The notes under the pieces are model-generated. The model was not told the DNA's origin. It did not search any database and worked only from the letters and a program-made list of their open reading frames with translations. Source: Komagataeibacter sucrofermentans DSM 15973 (GTDB taxonomy: Bacteria; Pseudomonadota; Alphaproteobacteria; Acetobacterales; Acetobacteraceae). Taken from it: a stretch of 64,000 nt of DNA. Location: contig NZ_CP137157.1 in the NCBI RefSeq assembly GCF_040581405.1, positions 266,001-330,000 of the forward strand, given 5' to 3'. Both the position numbers and the translations under genes were made by a program. Shown here piece by piece: positions 46,047 to 56,172 of this stretch (position 1 is the stretch's first letter; every line of letters starts with the position of its first letter).

Positions 46047-48073
46047 GATTTCGGTCCGTTTGCCGTCTTTAGCAAGGGCTGCGTCATGCTGATTCCGACA
46101 CCCAGCGCCTCAAGGGCGGTATTGGTAATGGCTACCGCATCCAGCCCGGCCTCATGATACTGGGCTTCCTGGCTGTTATGATCGATGAAGCGGTCTGGCA
46201 GTGTCATGGGGCGGAAGCGCACGCGGTCGAGCAGGCCGGTTTTTGCCAGATGCGTCATGACAAAGGAACCGAATCCGCCAACCGAGCCTTCCTCGATGGT
46301 GATCAGCACCGCATGGTTGCGCGCGAGCTGCTCGATCAGCGCCGTGTCGAGCGGCTTGGCGAAGCGGGCATCGGCCACGGTGGGGGAAAGCCCCTGGGCG
46401 GCCAGCATGTCAGCGGCCTTGAGCGCGTCGGCCAGCCTCGGCCCGAGCGAGAGGATGGCGATGCCGCCCTGCTCGGGGCCGGACTGGCGCGCCATCTCGC
46501 GCACGATTCGCCCGCGCCCGATCTCGAGGATCTGGCCCGCCGCCGGCAGGTCCAGCCCCAGCCCCGCGCCGCGCGGGTAGCGCAGGCCAAGCGGGCCTTC
46601 GTCAAACGCGATCGCGGTGGCGGTCATGTTCAGCAGTTCAAGCTCGTCGCTCGGCGCCATGAGCGTGATGCCGGGCAGGCAGCCCAGATAGGCGATGTCA
46701 AACGCACCGGCATGGGTCGCGCCATCAGCGCCGACCAGCCCCGCGCGGTCGATGGCGAAGCGCACCGGCAGCTTCTGCAGCACGACGTCATGCATCACCT
46801 GGTCATAGGCGCGCTGCAGGAAGGTGGAATAGATGGCGCAGAACGGGCGCAGTCCCTCGGTGGCCATGCCGGCGGCAAAGGTCACGGCGTGCTGCTCGGC
46901 AATGCCCACGTCAAAGAAGCGGTCGGGATAGGCCTTGGCGAACTTGTCGAGCCCGGTGCCCGAGGGCATGGCGGCGGTGATGGTGACGATCTTGTCGTCA
47001 GTCGCCGCCTGGCGCACGAGTTCCTTGGCAAACACCGAGGTATAGCTCGGCGGGCCGGACGGGCCCTTCTTCTGCTCGCCGGTGACCACGTTGAACTTCG
47101 AGACGGCGTGGTATTTGTCGCCAGCCGATTCGGCCGGGCTGTAGCCGTGGCCCTTTTCGGTGATGACATGCAGCAGCACGGGGCCGACATCCTCGGCATC
47201 GCGCAGGTTGCGCAGGATGTGCACGAGCTGGTTCATGTCATGCCCGTCAACGGGGCCGACATAATAGAAGCCGAGTTCCTCGAACAAAGTGCCGCCGGTC
47301 ATGATGCCGCGGGCGTATTCATCGGCCTTCTTGGCGGTGCGCTCGAGGCGGCCGGGCAGGCGCTTGGCCATCTTGGCGGCGAGTTCACGCAGGGACAGGA
47401 ACTTGCGCGAGGACATCAGCCGCGACAGGTAGCTCGACATCGCGCCCACGGGCGGCGCGATCGACATCTCGTTATCGTTGAGCACCACGATCAGGCGCTC
47501 GGCGCCGGGGCCGCAATGCGAGGCGTTGTTCATCGCCTCATACGCCATGCCCGCCGAGATCGAGCCATCGCCGATCACCGCAATCACGTTGCGCTCGCGG
47601 TAGGAGGGGTCTTCCTCCGCGCGCAGGTGATGGGCGACGGCCATGCCGAGGCCCGCCGAGATGGAGGTGGAGGAATGCGCCGCGCCAAACGGGTCGTATT
47701 CGCTCTCGCTGCGCCGCGTGAAGCCCGAAAGCCCGCCCGGCTGGCGCAGGGTGCGGATGCGGTCGCGCCGCCCGGTCAGGATCTTGTGGGGGTAGGTCTG
47801 GTGGCCCACATCCCAGATCACGCGGTCGGCGGGGGTGTCGAACACGGCATGCAGCGCCACCGTGAGCTCAACCACGCCAAGGGAGGCGCCAAGATGGCCG
47901 CCGGTGGTGGACACGGTATCGATCGTCTCCGACCGCAGTTCCTCCGCAAGCTGCTTGAGCTGCTCGACCGAGAGGTTGCGCATGTCGTGCGGCCACTGCA
48001 CCCGGTCAAGCTGGGCATAGCGCCCAAGGGTCGGAATCGCGGGTTTGGTCTGATCCATGATGTTCGCGTCCAT
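46043..48073 (-). CDS. dxs: 1-deoxy-D-xylulose-5-phosphate synthase
   Basis: 676 aa from ATG 48073 ([11 protein letters not shown]); ATG 48058 is an alternative and neither has a strong ribosome site. A thiamine pyrophosphate motif [21 protein letters not shown], the transketolase Pyr domain with [18 protein letters not shown], and the C-terminal domain mark DXS. It condenses pyruvate and glyceraldehyde 3-phosphate, the first step of the MEP pathway. Its position as first gene before hpnM-hpnI-hpnJ-hpnK links isoprenoid precursor supply to hopanoid modification. Confidence 0.96.
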   Translation of the reverse strand: MDANIMDQTKPAIPTLGRYAQLDRVQWPHDMRNLSVEQLKQLAEELRSETIDTVSTTGGHLGASLGVVELTVALHAVFDTPADRVIWDVGHQTYPHKILTGRRDRIRTLRQPGGLSGFTRRSESEYDPFGAAHSSTSISAGLGMAVAHHLRAEEDPSYRERNVIAVIGDGSISAGMAYEAMNNASHCGPGAERLIVVLNDNEMSIAPPVGAMSSYLSRLMSSRKFLSLRELAAKMAKRLPGRLERTAKKADEYARGIMTGGTLFEELGFYYVGPVDGHDMNQLVHILRNLRDAEDVGPVLLHVITEKGHGYSPAESAGDKYHAVSKFNVVTGEQKKGPSGPPSYTSVFAKELVRQAATDDKIVTITAAMPSGTGLDKFAKAYPDRFFDVGIAEQHAVTFAAGMATEGLRPFCAIYSTFLQRAYDQVMHDVVLQKLPVRFAIDRAGLVGADGATHAGAFDIAYLGCLPGITLMAPSDELELLNMTATAIAFDEGPLGLRYPRGAGLGLDLPAAGQILEIGRGRIVREMARQSGPEQGGIAILSLGPRLADALKAADMLAAQGLSPTVADARFAKPLDTALIEQLARNHAVLITIEEGSVGGFGSFVMTHLAKTGLLDRVRFRPMTLPDRFIDHNSQEAQYHEAGLDAVAITNTALEALGVGISMTQPLLKTANGPKS

Positions 48074-48505
48074 TGTTCTGTGTCGGCCCTTGCCCATATG
48101 GGAGGAACCGACCCGGTTTTCGGTTAGGCCCCACGCGCCCCGGTCAAGGGGTCGGGCAGGCTGCCCCGGCGGCGATGAATGGCGGCTCATGGCAAACGGA
48201 CCATGGCGACCGTAGCGTAATCGCGATGTGTTACTCCGGTTAGGCGTGCAAATACAGTCTCTAATTCCCTGACTGTTGTTAATTGGCCACACTGAAGGCA
48301 ATAGCAATTGAATACAGGATGGTTTCTGTCCTATACCCTCGCGAAAGGCTTCATGTGTCGTACAAGTCCGCAACCTCGGCATGCTCTGTGTGCACGGCTG
48401 GGTGATGTTGGGCTTGTTTTCTTGTAGGTGGATGTGTCCATAGTCCGACCTACCAGACTTGAAATATGAGACCGGCGGTTGGGCCGGTGCAGGAGCAGAG
48501 GTTTC
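48074..48505. other. 432-bp divergent regulatory region between dxs and hpnH
   Basis: It is AT-richer than its surroundings in 48220-48330. It carries two hairpins near hpnH (48424-48453 and 48471-48488). No supported gene; it must hold both the dxs and the hpnH promoters, but I cannot place either with confidence. Confidence 0.5.
48471..48488 (+). promoter_or_regulatory. Hairpin abutting the hpnH ribosome site
   Basis: ACCGGC and GCCGGT pair around GGTTGG, ending two bases before AGGAG (48491). A second, longer-range pair GTAGGT (48424-48429) and ACCTAC (48448-48453) lies just upstream. They could modulate hpnH translation; this is inferred from position only. Confidence 0.35.
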
Positions 48506-49687
48506 ATGGCCGTTCCTATTATGCAGGCAGTCCGCGTCGGCGCCTATGTTGTCAAGCAGCATGTCACGCGGCGTAAACGTTATCCGCTCGTGCTTATGCT
48601 CGAGCCCTTGTTCCGCTGTAACCTGGCCTGCGCCGGGTGCGGCAAGATCGACTACCCCGCGCAGATCCTGAACCAGCGCCTGAGCGTGCAGGAATGCCTT
48701 GATGCGGATACCGAGGCCGGTGCGCCCGTTATCGCCGTGGCCGGTGGCGAGCCGCTGCTGCACAAGGAAATGCCCGAGATCATCCGCGGGCTGATCGCGC
48801 GCAAGAAGTACGTATATCTGTGCACGAACGCCCTCCTTCTTGAAAAGAAGATGGACGATTACGAGCCGAATCCGTTCTTCTCGTGGGATGTGCATCTTGA
48901 TGGCGACCCGCAGATGCACGATGCCTCCGTCTGCCAGGACGGCGTGTACGAGCGCGCCGTGGCCGCGATCAAGAAGGCGAAGGCGCGTGGCTTCCGCGTG
49001 TCGATCAACTGCACCCTGTTCGATGGGGCCGACCCCAAGCGCGTCGCTACCTTCTTTGATGAAGTGATGGCGATGGGCGTGGACGGCATCATGACCGCGC
49101 CGGGCTATGCCTACGAGCGTGCGCCTGATCAGGAGCACTTCCTCAACCGGCAGAAGACCAAGCAGCTGTTCCGCGACATCTTCCGCCTGGGCAAGGGCAA
49201 GAAGTGGCGCTTCACGCAGTCGCCGCTGTTTCTGAACTTCCTGGCGGGCAACGAGCAGTATCACTGCACGCCGTGGGGCAAGCCGCTGCGCAACCCGTTT
49301 GGCTGGCAGCGCCCGTGCTACCTGCTCGGCGAAGGCTACGCCAAGAGCTTCAACGAGCTCATGACCGATACCGACTGGGATGCCTACGGCACCGGCAATT
49401 ACGAAAAATGCGCCGACTGCATGGTCCATTCGGGCTACGAGTCGACGGCGGTGATGGATGCGGTCCGCAGGCCCTGGCACATTGCCAAGGTTGCGCTGTT
49501 CGGCCCCGAGACGGAAAAGCCGATGGCGCCGGAAATCCCGCTCGACCACCAGCGCCCGGCGGAATACGTGTTTACACAGCACGTCGATGCCAAGATGGCC
49601 GAGCTTGCCGCCCGCAAGAAGCCCGCGGCGCCGCCGCGGGTGAAGAAGGTCGCGGCCCCGGCCGAGACGGCAGACGCAGCCGACTGA
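48506..49687 (+). CDS. hpnH: Hopanoid radical SAM adenosyltransferase HpnH
   Basis: 393 aa with AGGAG 10 bases upstream. The radical SAM Cys motif CNLACAGC (C38, C42, C45), [14 protein letters not shown] and a C-terminal SPASM-like Cys region ([19 protein letters not shown]...CADCM) fit HpnH, which joins the 5'-deoxyadenosyl group to diploptene to form adenosylhopane. This is the first side-chain step for all C35 hopanoids. A Lys/Ala/Pro-rich tail follows (about 365-393). It is transcribed away from dxs. Confidence 0.95.
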   Translation: MAVPIMQAVRVGAYVVKQHVTRRKRYPLVLMLEPLFRCNLACAGCGKIDYPAQILNQRLSVQECLDADTEAGAPVIAVAGGEPLLHKEMPEIIRGLIARKKYVYLCTNALLLEKKMDDYEPNPFFSWDVHLDGDPQMHDASVCQDGVYERAVAAIKKAKARGFRVSINCTLFDGADPKRVATFFDEVMAMGVDGIMTAPGYAYERAPDQEHFLNRQKTKQLFRDIFRLGKGKKWRFTQSPLFLNFLAGNEQYHCTPWGKPLRNPFGWQRPCYLLGEGYAKSFNELMTDTDWDAYGTGNYEKCADCMVHSGYESTAVMDAVRRPWHIAKVALFGPETEKPMAPEIPLDHQRPAEYVFTQHVDAKMAELAARKKPAAPPRVKKVAAPAETADAAD

Positions 49688-49818
49688 GCACGCATTCGGG
49701 CATCATATCGACCGGATGGTTAAGGGAAGGCGGGGCATTTGCTCCGCCTTTTCTTTTGCGCGCCAGTCGGGGTCAAAATATGCCCGTCTGGCTGAATATG
49801 CTGTAAGAGCGTGGGATC

Positions 49819-51108
49819 ATGCTTGTTTCCCTGATTGTCATATTGTGCCTCGTTCTGCTCAACGGGCTTTTTGCCATGGGCGAACTGGCGCTGATTTCCG
49901 CCCGCCGGGCGCGTCTTGCCATTCTTGCGCGTGATGGCACCAAGGGCGCGGACCGCGCGCTGAAACTGGCGGGCGACCCGCAGAGCTTTCTGCCCACCGT
50001 CCAGATCGGCATGACGCTGGTCTCGATTCTTGAGGGCACGTTTGGCGGCAACAGCATCGAGGCCGGGGTCAGCCGGTGGCTTTCACATATTGCGGCCCTG
50101 CGCTCGATTGCCGATGAACTGGCCATGTTCCTTGTGGTCAGCGCCATTACGGCGGTCATGCTGGTGCTGGGCGAACTGGTGCCCAAGCAGATCGCGCTGC
50201 GCCAGCCCGAACTCATTGCCGCCCGCCTGTCGCTGTTGCTGGAGTGGATGGCCTGGTTCACGCGCCCTATCGTCTGGCTGCTTGGCCGCTCATCGGAACT
50301 GGTGCTCAGGGTGATGGGCATTGGCAATGCGATTCGCCAGTCGGTCTCGGTGGAGGAACTGCGCGCCTATATTGCCGAGGGGGCCCAGGCGGGCGTGCTG
50401 GAGCAGGAGGAGCGCGACATGATCGAGCGCCTGCTGCGCCTGGCCGAGCGCCCGGTCCGCGCCATCATGACGCCGCGCAACGAACTGTGCTGGGTGGAGC
50501 GCCACGTGCCGCGCGCGCAACTGCTGCAGGTGCTGCGCTCGACCACCTATTCGCGCATCGTGGTGTGCGAGGGTGGCGTGGATAATCCGGTGGGCGTGAT
50601 CCTGGCCAAGGACATGCTCGACCGGTTCCTTGATGGCAAGAGTCCCTCGGTCGAGATCGGGCTGCGTCACCCCATCTCGGTGCCCGATACACTATCCGCC
50701 TTTGACATGCTTGAGCGCATGCGCGCCTCCCCGCTGGGCATGGCGCTGGTGCTGGATGAATATGGCTCGTTCGAGGGAATCGTGACTTCATCCGACCTGT
50801 TCGGCGCGATCGTGGGCGAGCAGCACGAGCCGGGCAGCACGCCGCCCCAGCGCCTGGCGCATGACGATGTGCTCGTGCTCGATGGCGCGATGCCTGCCGA
50901 TGAGGTCAAGGACCGGCTTGGCCTGTCCGACCTGCCAGCCGAGGGCAGCTATCACACGCTGGCAGGGCTGGTGCTGGCCCTGCTGCGCCGCGTGCCAGCC
51001 AGGGGGGACAAGGTGGTCTTCTCGGGCTGGCTGTTCGAGGTGCTGGAAATGGAAGGCCGCCGCGTGGTGCGCGTGCAGGCCAGCCGCCAGCTTCTGGCCG
51101 AGAACTGA
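49819..51108 (+). CDS. CNNM/CBS-domain membrane protein (hemolysin C/CorC-like)
   Basis: 429 aa. A DUF21/CNNM transmembrane domain (LVSLIVILCLVLLNGLFAMGELALISARRARL through LVVSAITAVMLVLGELVPKQIALRQP) is followed by two CBS motifs (RAIMTPRNELCWVERHVP... and LRHPISVPDTLSAFDMLERMRASPLGMALVLDEYGSFEGIVTSSDL) and a CorC_HlyC C-terminal domain. Members are linked to Mg2+ or Co2+ export; true hemolysin activity is not implied. No ribosome site is obvious. Copy 5 of the repeat follows its stop. Confidence 0.92.
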   Translation: MLVSLIVILCLVLLNGLFAMGELALISARRARLAILARDGTKGADRALKLAGDPQSFLPTVQIGMTLVSILEGTFGGNSIEAGVSRWLSHIAALRSIADELAMFLVVSAITAVMLVLGELVPKQIALRQPELIAARLSLLLEWMAWFTRPIVWLLGRSSELVLRVMGIGNAIRQSVSVEELRAYIAEGAQAGVLEQEERDMIERLLRLAERPVRAIMTPRNELCWVERHVPRAQLLQVLRSTTYSRIVVCEGGVDNPVGVILAKDMLDRFLDGKSPSVEIGLRHPISVPDTLSAFDMLERMRASPLGMALVLDEYGSFEGIVTSSDLFGAIVGEQHEPGSTPPQRLAHDDVLVLDGAMPADEVKDRLGLSDLPAEGSYHTLAGLVLALLRRVPARGDKVVFSGWLFEVLEMEGRRVVRVQASRQLLAEN

Positions 51109-51131
51109 TGCAGCCTGCCGCAACATAAAAT

Positions 51132-51214
51132 AGTTTTTGGTGAGGCTTTTTTCAAAAAGCTTCAAAAAAAGAGCGCCGCCTTTTTTAATAAAGGCGGCGC
51201 TCAAAAAATGTTCT
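51132..51214. repeat. Three-way-junction repeat, copy 5 (CNNM/lytic transglycosylase)
   Basis: AGTTTTTGGTG starts the element. Hairpin 1 is AGGCTTTTT and AAAAAGCTTC; hairpin 2 is GAGCGCCGCCTTTT and AAAGGCGGCGCTC (13-bp GC-rich base). The right outer arm is eroded (CAAAAAATGTTCT). It ends one base before the convergent gene's stop codon. Orientation A. Confidence 0.8.
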
Positions 51215-51215
51215 C

Positions 51216-53201
51216 TTAGTGAATGGTGTGGCCCGCGTGGCCCGCCATGGCCATTTCCGCGCCAAAGCCGGGCCATTCATTGCGCCCCATCGCCTCGAGC
51301 GAGGGGGCTGCAACACCAAGCCGGTCGGCATAGATCCACAGATAGGTAAAGGCCCGGCGCACATAGTCGCGCGTCTCGCCATTGGGCAGGCTCTCGATAT
51401 AGAGCAGGGGATCTGCATCCTCATCCATCGTCGCGCTGCGGCGCGAGATGGCCGAAGGGCCAGCGTTATAGCTGGCCAGCATGCGGATCATGTCGCCACC
51501 TGCGGGCACATGCGCACCCCCCGCCTGAGTGGAAAGCTGGGCAAGATAGAGCACGTAACGCTGCCCGATATCGAGGTTGGTGGCTGGGTCGTGCAGGTCG
51601 GTGGGGCGGCGGGTGAAGCGGTCCCTGTCATGCACCACGAAACCGGCGGTGACCGGCATGACCTGCATCAGCCCGTGCGCCCCGGAGCCGGAAACGGCAT
51701 TGCTGTCGAAATTGGATTCCAGCCGGGTCAGCGCATAGACGAGTGCCGGGTCCATGCGGAAGCCATGCTCGGGCTGGAGCGGGGGGAGCGGGAAGCGGGC
51801 GGCGTGGGTGTTGTGCTCGCTTTCATTGGTGTCGATCAGCATGAGCATCTGCGATGCCAGTTCCTTGAGCCCCATGGCGTCGGCCACCATCTGGGTGGAA
51901 TGGCACAGGGCGGCATCGTTCTGGATATCGGGCCACAGCCGCCGCAGCGCGGCTTCTGCCCGTTCGCGCTCGCCCACCTGCATCAGGGCAAACGCCCTGC
52001 GCCCGGCAGGGGTGGCGGCAACCGCCTCGATATCGATTTCACCCAGAACCGGGCTGCCGGCATGGATCGTCTGCTGGGCTGCCGCGAGCGTCATGTCGGC
52101 ATCGGCGCTGATGGTATCGGGCGTGTGGGCCGACCGGCTGGCCGGCGGGGCCCGCAGGCCCAGAATCTGTGAGGCCAGAAGGCCATAAAAAGTGTGCGGA
52201 GCCGCCGCTGCCCGGTGCAGCCACGGGTGATAGGCCGCGACATCGCCGGTTGCCTGATGCGCGCGGGCCGCCCAGTAAGCCGCACCCGCGCGGATGCTGC
52301 CCGGTGTCAGGCTGGCGCGCGATGCGGCCTCGAACAGGGGCTCGGCCATGTCGGCGCGACCCTGCCGCCAGGCGGCCAGACCGGCCACATAGCCCGCAAG
52401 CCCGAGCCGCTGGCCGGATTTTTCAAAGGCTGCGCGCGCAATTGACATGGCCAGCCGGTTTTCGCCGCTGCTGAACAGCGTCATGGCAATTTCGGCGTGC
52501 AGGTGGGCGGCATACAGGTCGTTCATGCCCGGCGTGATCGCAATCAGGTGCAGGGCGCTGCGTGCGCCCTTTACGCCCTGGGCCGCGCGCTCGCGCACGG
52601 TGCGGTCGAGCATGGTGTTGCGGGTGAACACCCGCAGGGAGGGGTCATCCTCCTCCGGCAGGTGGATGTGCTGCGGCGGGCGGCTGCTGTCCAGCGTGCC
52701 ATGGGCGGGCGCGGGGGGGAGTGGCCCCCCACGGACCGGCGCGGGCATGGCGGCCAGCATGGAATAGATGGCTGGTGAATCCGCAAGGCCCGAGAACGTG
52801 CGCAGCCACAGCCGGAGCTGCCCCGCATTGGGGTGATAGGCCGGGTTGAGATAGCGGGCAGCCAGGATGTCGCCGAGCAGGGTGTCATCATGGATGGAAG
52901 CGGTTTCGCGGATGGCGGCATCGAACTTGCCATCCGCCTGGAGGCGGAACACCCGGCGGATATGGCTGACATCCTCGGGTGAGAGCGGGCGCGGCATCCC
53001 GGCGTTACCGTGCGCGCGCAGGCGCGGAAGGGCGAGCGCCGTTTCCTCGTTATGGTCACCATGGCTTGCTGGATCATCGTCCAGTCGGCCAGGCGCCACT
53101 GTTTGGGCACGCAACGGCGCGAACGCCGCTCCTGCCAGAAATGCGGCGCCAGCCAGAAAGGCTGCCACCGCGTGATGGGGGGTATTGATTGTCCCTCGCA
53201 T
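51216..53201 (-). CDS. Soluble lytic murein transglycosylase (SLT family)
   Basis: 661 aa with a signal peptide (HHAVAAFLAGAAFLAGAAFAPLRAQ). A long helical superhelix (about 60-460) precedes the C-terminal SLT domain, ALVYALTRLESNFDSNAVSGSGAHGLMQVMPVTAGFVV, with catalytic Glu near residue 494, then LDIGQRYVLYLAQL and MLASYNAGPSAI. This is the Slt70-like doughnut plus catalytic domain. It cleaves peptidoglycan glycan strands to anhydromuropeptides in the periplasm. Convergent with the CNNM gene. Confidence 0.93.
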   Translation of the reverse strand: MRGTINTPHHAVAAFLAGAAFLAGAAFAPLRAQTVAPGRLDDDPASHGDHNEETALALPRLRAHGNAGMPRPLSPEDVSHIRRVFRLQADGKFDAAIRETASIHDDTLLGDILAARYLNPAYHPNAGQLRLWLRTFSGLADSPAIYSMLAAMPAPVRGGPLPPAPAHGTLDSSRPPQHIHLPEEDDPSLRVFTRNTMLDRTVRERAAQGVKGARSALHLIAITPGMNDLYAAHLHAEIAMTLFSSGENRLAMSIARAAFEKSGQRLGLAGYVAGLAAWRQGRADMAEPLFEAASRASLTPGSIRAGAAYWAARAHQATGDVAAYHPWLHRAAAAPHTFYGLLASQILGLRAPPASRSAHTPDTISADADMTLAAAQQTIHAGSPVLGEIDIEAVAATPAGRRAFALMQVGERERAEAALRRLWPDIQNDAALCHSTQMVADAMGLKELASQMLMLIDTNESEHNTHAARFPLPPLQPEHGFRMDPALVYALTRLESNFDSNAVSGSGAHGLMQVMPVTAGFVVHDRDRFTRRPTDLHDPATNLDIGQRYVLYLAQLSTQAGGAHVPAGGDMIRMLASYNAGPSAISRRSATMDEDADPLLYIESLPNGETRDYVRRAFTYLWIYADRLGVAAPSLEAMGRNEWPGFGAEMAMAGHAGHTIH

Positions 53202-53382
53202 GGCGAAGCGGATGTAAGCCGTGCGTGCAAGGAAAGCAATAGCTAACGCATTTCGTGGCGGTAAATAAGTTTTCAGAACAGAATGAGGGAACTTATGTAA
53301 ACACCGTAAAACATGTGCGCAAACAGGAATGAATAGCTGGTTTGCACAGGCTAATATGCCGGAATGATTATGTTAATACCCT

Positions 53383-54237
53383 TTATGATTTTAAGGACAT
53401 GTTTCCGATTGTTTCGCGTATGAGCAGCATGTCTTTCCACGCATCGCGCCGTGCCGTGGCGCTGGCGCGCAACTGCAATGGATGGCGCATGGAAAGGGCT
53501 GGCAGCGTGGTGGCGGGCGCGTCATCGGGGCCGGTGGGCAGGGTGATGTCACGCCACCGCCCGCGCATGCGCGCTGCCGTGGTGTTCTGCCCTGTGATGA
53601 GGGAAACGGCGAGATTGCCAAGCAGCACCACCCGCCCCGGCCGGGCGAGCACGATGGCGCGCTGGATGAAGGGCAGGCAGATCCGCGCCTCCGCCACCGA
53701 AGGCGGCCTGCCGCCGGGCGGCCGCCATGGAATGATGGGGGCGGCAAGCAGGTCGGCGCGGTCGATGCCGATACTGGCGAACATGGCCGTAACCAGCGCG
53801 CCGCTTTCCCCCGCGAAGGGGTGGCCATTGCGGTCCTCATCCGCGTCCGGCGCTTCGCCGATCAGCATCAGCGGGGCCTGTTCCGGGCCTTCCACGCACA
53901 CGCTATGGGTGGCGGTGGCCCGCAGCCCGCATGGCTCGAAGCCGCTTATGGCCGCGCGCAGCGCGGGCAGCGTATCAGCCGCGGTTGCCGCCGCGCGGGC
54001 GGCTGCCACGGCCTCGTCAATCAGCGTGGCGCGCGAAGGGGGTGCTGGCGGCCGGGACCTGCGGGCGGGTTTTGGGTGTCCATTCCCCGCATCTGGCTGT
54101 ATGGGGGTGGGCTGTACGGAAAGGGCGGGGTTGCGCGGCGGAGTGGGAAGCGCGAGCCTGTCATGCGGGTCGGGGTCCAGCGCGTCATCCGCGCCCCACT
54201 CCACATAAAGGCGTAACAGGGACAGGGAATCAGTCAT
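53383..54237 (-). CDS. Family-4-like uracil-DNA glycosylase (alphaproteobacterial form)
   Basis: 284 aa from ATG 54237 (MTDSLSLLRLYVEWGADDALD). A Pro-rich linker (about 30-70) precedes the domain. Motif A is GEAPDADEDRNGHPFAGESG (127-146), the second conserved block APIIPWRPPGG, and motif B MRHPLQLRA. In the archaeal family-4 enzyme four Cys bind an Fe-S cluster; here the equivalent positions are F100, C103, W171 and C187, so only two remain. It would excise uracil from DNA. The TPR gene starts 106 bp away, divergently. Confidence 0.88.
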   Translation of the reverse strand: MTDSLSLLRLYVEWGADDALDPDPHDRLALPTPPRNPALSVQPTPIQPDAGNGHPKPARRSRPPAPPSRATLIDEAVAAARAAATAADTLPALRAAISGFEPCGLRATATHSVCVEGPEQAPLMLIGEAPDADEDRNGHPFAGESGALVTAMFASIGIDRADLLAAPIIPWRPPGGRPPSVAEARICLPFIQRAIVLARPGRVVLLGNLAVSLITGQNTTAARMRGRWRDITLPTGPDDAPATTLPALSMRHPLQLRASATARRDAWKDMLLIRETIGNMSLKS

Positions 54238-54342
54238 CGGATGGATATATCCCGCACCGGCACGGGCCACGGAGCAGCGCGCCATCCTGCCTCCCCGCTC
54301 AGGGTTTGGCAGCGGACGCCGCACGCGGTAGATTCTGGCGTC

Positions 54343-56172
54343 ATGCTCTTACCTCGTCTGTCACGCATGGTCGTGGCCTCCCTTGTTGTACCGCTCCTTG
54401 CCGGGATTCCCAACCGTGAAATGCGGGCCGCCCCGCCGGTTGACCCCATCATCGAGGCAGGCAAGCAGGATCTGGCCACCAATCTGCTCGTTGGCAACGT
54501 GGCTGCGGCCGAGGGCGACAACGCCGAGGCCGCGCGGGCCTATGGCGTGGCGGCAGGGCTTGCGCCCACCTTTCGGCTGTTTGGCGAGCGGGCGTTTTTC
54601 TACAGCATTCTGGCGGGCAGCCCGCAGGCGGGCGCGCTTGCCCACGCGCAGCCCCCCGGCGTGATGACCGAACTGGTCATGGGCAATACCGCAGCGCTTG
54701 CCGGGCGGTGGGATGAGGCGGCGGCGCATTACCAGAACGCGCCAGCCGACCAGATCATGGGCCTGCTGCGCCCGCTGCTGCGCGCCTGGGCGCTGCAGGG
54801 CGCGGGCAAAACGGATGAGGCACTCGCCGCCCTTGCCCCAGCCGAGGTCGATGCCCGGCTGGGCGGTTACTATACCCTGCACTCGGCCCTGATCGCGCAG
54901 CTTGGCGGCATGCAGATGCGTGCCGATACCCTGTTCCGCCAGGCGGCGGAAAACGGCAGCGGCGACCTGTTCACCACGGTGGTCATGGCGCGCTGGCTGG
55001 TCACCCAGGGGCATGAGGCGGCGGCGCGCGACCTCATCAACCAGCGCATTACGGCCATGCCGGTGCTCGAAACGGCGCGGGCCAGCATCATGGCCATGCT
55101 CCAGCGCCCGGTCGTGACCCATGCCACGCAGGGCCTCGCACAGGCTTACGGGCTGGTGGCGCTGCTGATCGACCAGCAGCTTTATGCCCATGAGGGCGGG
55201 GATGAAGACCATGCGGGCGATGCCGCGATGGAAATCGGCACCCTGCGCGGCACCGAGCAGATGATGCTGCGCATGGCGCTCACCCTTGACCCCGCGGATT
55301 CGGAGGCGCGGCTGCTGCTCTCCTCCATGCTGCATGCCCGCAAGCAGGACCGGCAGGCGCGCGCCGCCTTTGATGGCGCTCCGGCCAATGACCCACTGCT
55401 GCCCGTCTATCGCGCCGAGCAGGCCGATCTTGACGTGGTGCTGGGCCACAAGGAGCAGGCGGCGCAGGAACTGCGCGACCTGCTGCGCCAGTCCCCCGAT
55501 GACCGCATGCTGTGGAGCAGCCTTGGCGATGCCCTGCTTGACCAGCAGAAATGGCCCGAAGCACTTGATGCCTACCAGCATGCCACGGCACTCACGCCCC
55601 ACCGGCTGGAAGGCGATGACTGGCGGCTGCTGTTTGGCCAGGCCATAGCCCAGGAGCGCCAGAACCACTGGCCGCAGGCGCGGGCGCTGTTGCAGCACGC
55701 CCTCCAGCTCGCGCCCAACGAGGCGGAACTGCTGAACTATCTTGGCTACTCCATGGTCGAGCATGGCGAGAACCCCGCCCTGGCCGAATCCTACCTGCGC
55801 CGCGCGCTCGCGCTTGCTCCGTCTGATAACCAGATCCGCGACAGCGTGGGCTGGGTGCTCATGCGCCTTGGTCACGTGGCGGAGGGGCTGCCGCTGCTTG
55901 AGCAGTCGGTCGAGCAGATGCCGCAGGATCCGGCCATCAACTACCACCTTGGCGTGGCATACTGGATGGCGGGCCGCAGGCTCGAGGCGATCAATGAATG
56001 GCAGAACGCCATCCAGTTCCAGCCCGACCCGATGGACCGCCGCAAGATAACGGCGGCGCTGGACTATGCCCATGCGTGGCAGGCCCACAGGCCCATGGCC
56101 CTGCCTGCCGACCTCAAGCCGGTGGCAAGCCCGCCTTCTTCCTCTTCCCAGTCAAATGGAACCCGTCACTGA
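54343..56172 (+). CDS. Exported tetratricopeptide-repeat protein
   Basis: 609 aa from ATG 54343 (MLLPRLSRMVVASLVVPLLAG); the frame is open further upstream without coding character. An N-terminal hydrophobic signal is followed by at least eight TPR-like helical pairs, clearest at 360-560 (for example DRMLWSSLGDALLDQQKWPEALDAYQHATALTP, NEAELLNYLGYSMVEHGENPALAESYLRRALALAP and PAINYHLGVAYWMAGRRLEAINEWQNAIQFQP). Such proteins act as scaffolds in the periplasm. Its stop overlaps the ispE start (TGATG), so the two are translationally coupled. Confidence 0.85.
   Translation: MLLPRLSRMVVASLVVPLLAGIPNREMRAAPPVDPIIEAGKQDLATNLLVGNVAAAEGDNAEAARAYGVAAGLAPTFRLFGERAFFYSILAGSPQAGALAHAQPPGVMTELVMGNTAALAGRWDEAAAHYQNAPADQIMGLLRPLLRAWALQGAGKTDEALAALAPAEVDARLGGYYTLHSALIAQLGGMQMRADTLFRQAAENGSGDLFTTVVMARWLVTQGHEAAARDLINQRITAMPVLETARASIMAMLQRPVVTHATQGLAQAYGLVALLIDQQLYAHEGGDEDHAGDAAMEIGTLRGTEQMMLRMALTLDPADSEARLLLSSMLHARKQDRQARAAFDGAPANDPLLPVYRAEQADLDVVLGHKEQAAQELRDLLRQSPDDRMLWSSLGDALLDQQKWPEALDAYQHATALTPHRLEGDDWRLLFGQAIAQERQNHWPQARALLQHALQLAPNEAELLNYLGYSMVEHGENPALAESYLRRALALAPSDNQIRDSVGWVLMRLGHVAEGLPLLEQSVEQMPQDPAINYHLGVAYWMAGRRLEAINEWQNAIQFQPDPMDRRKITAALDYAHAWQAHRPMALPADLKPVASPPSSSSQSNGTRH

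Noticed and set aside
46154-48127. Plus-strand frame of 657 codons opposite dxs
   Set aside because: Shadow frame; dxs is unmistakable on the minus strand.
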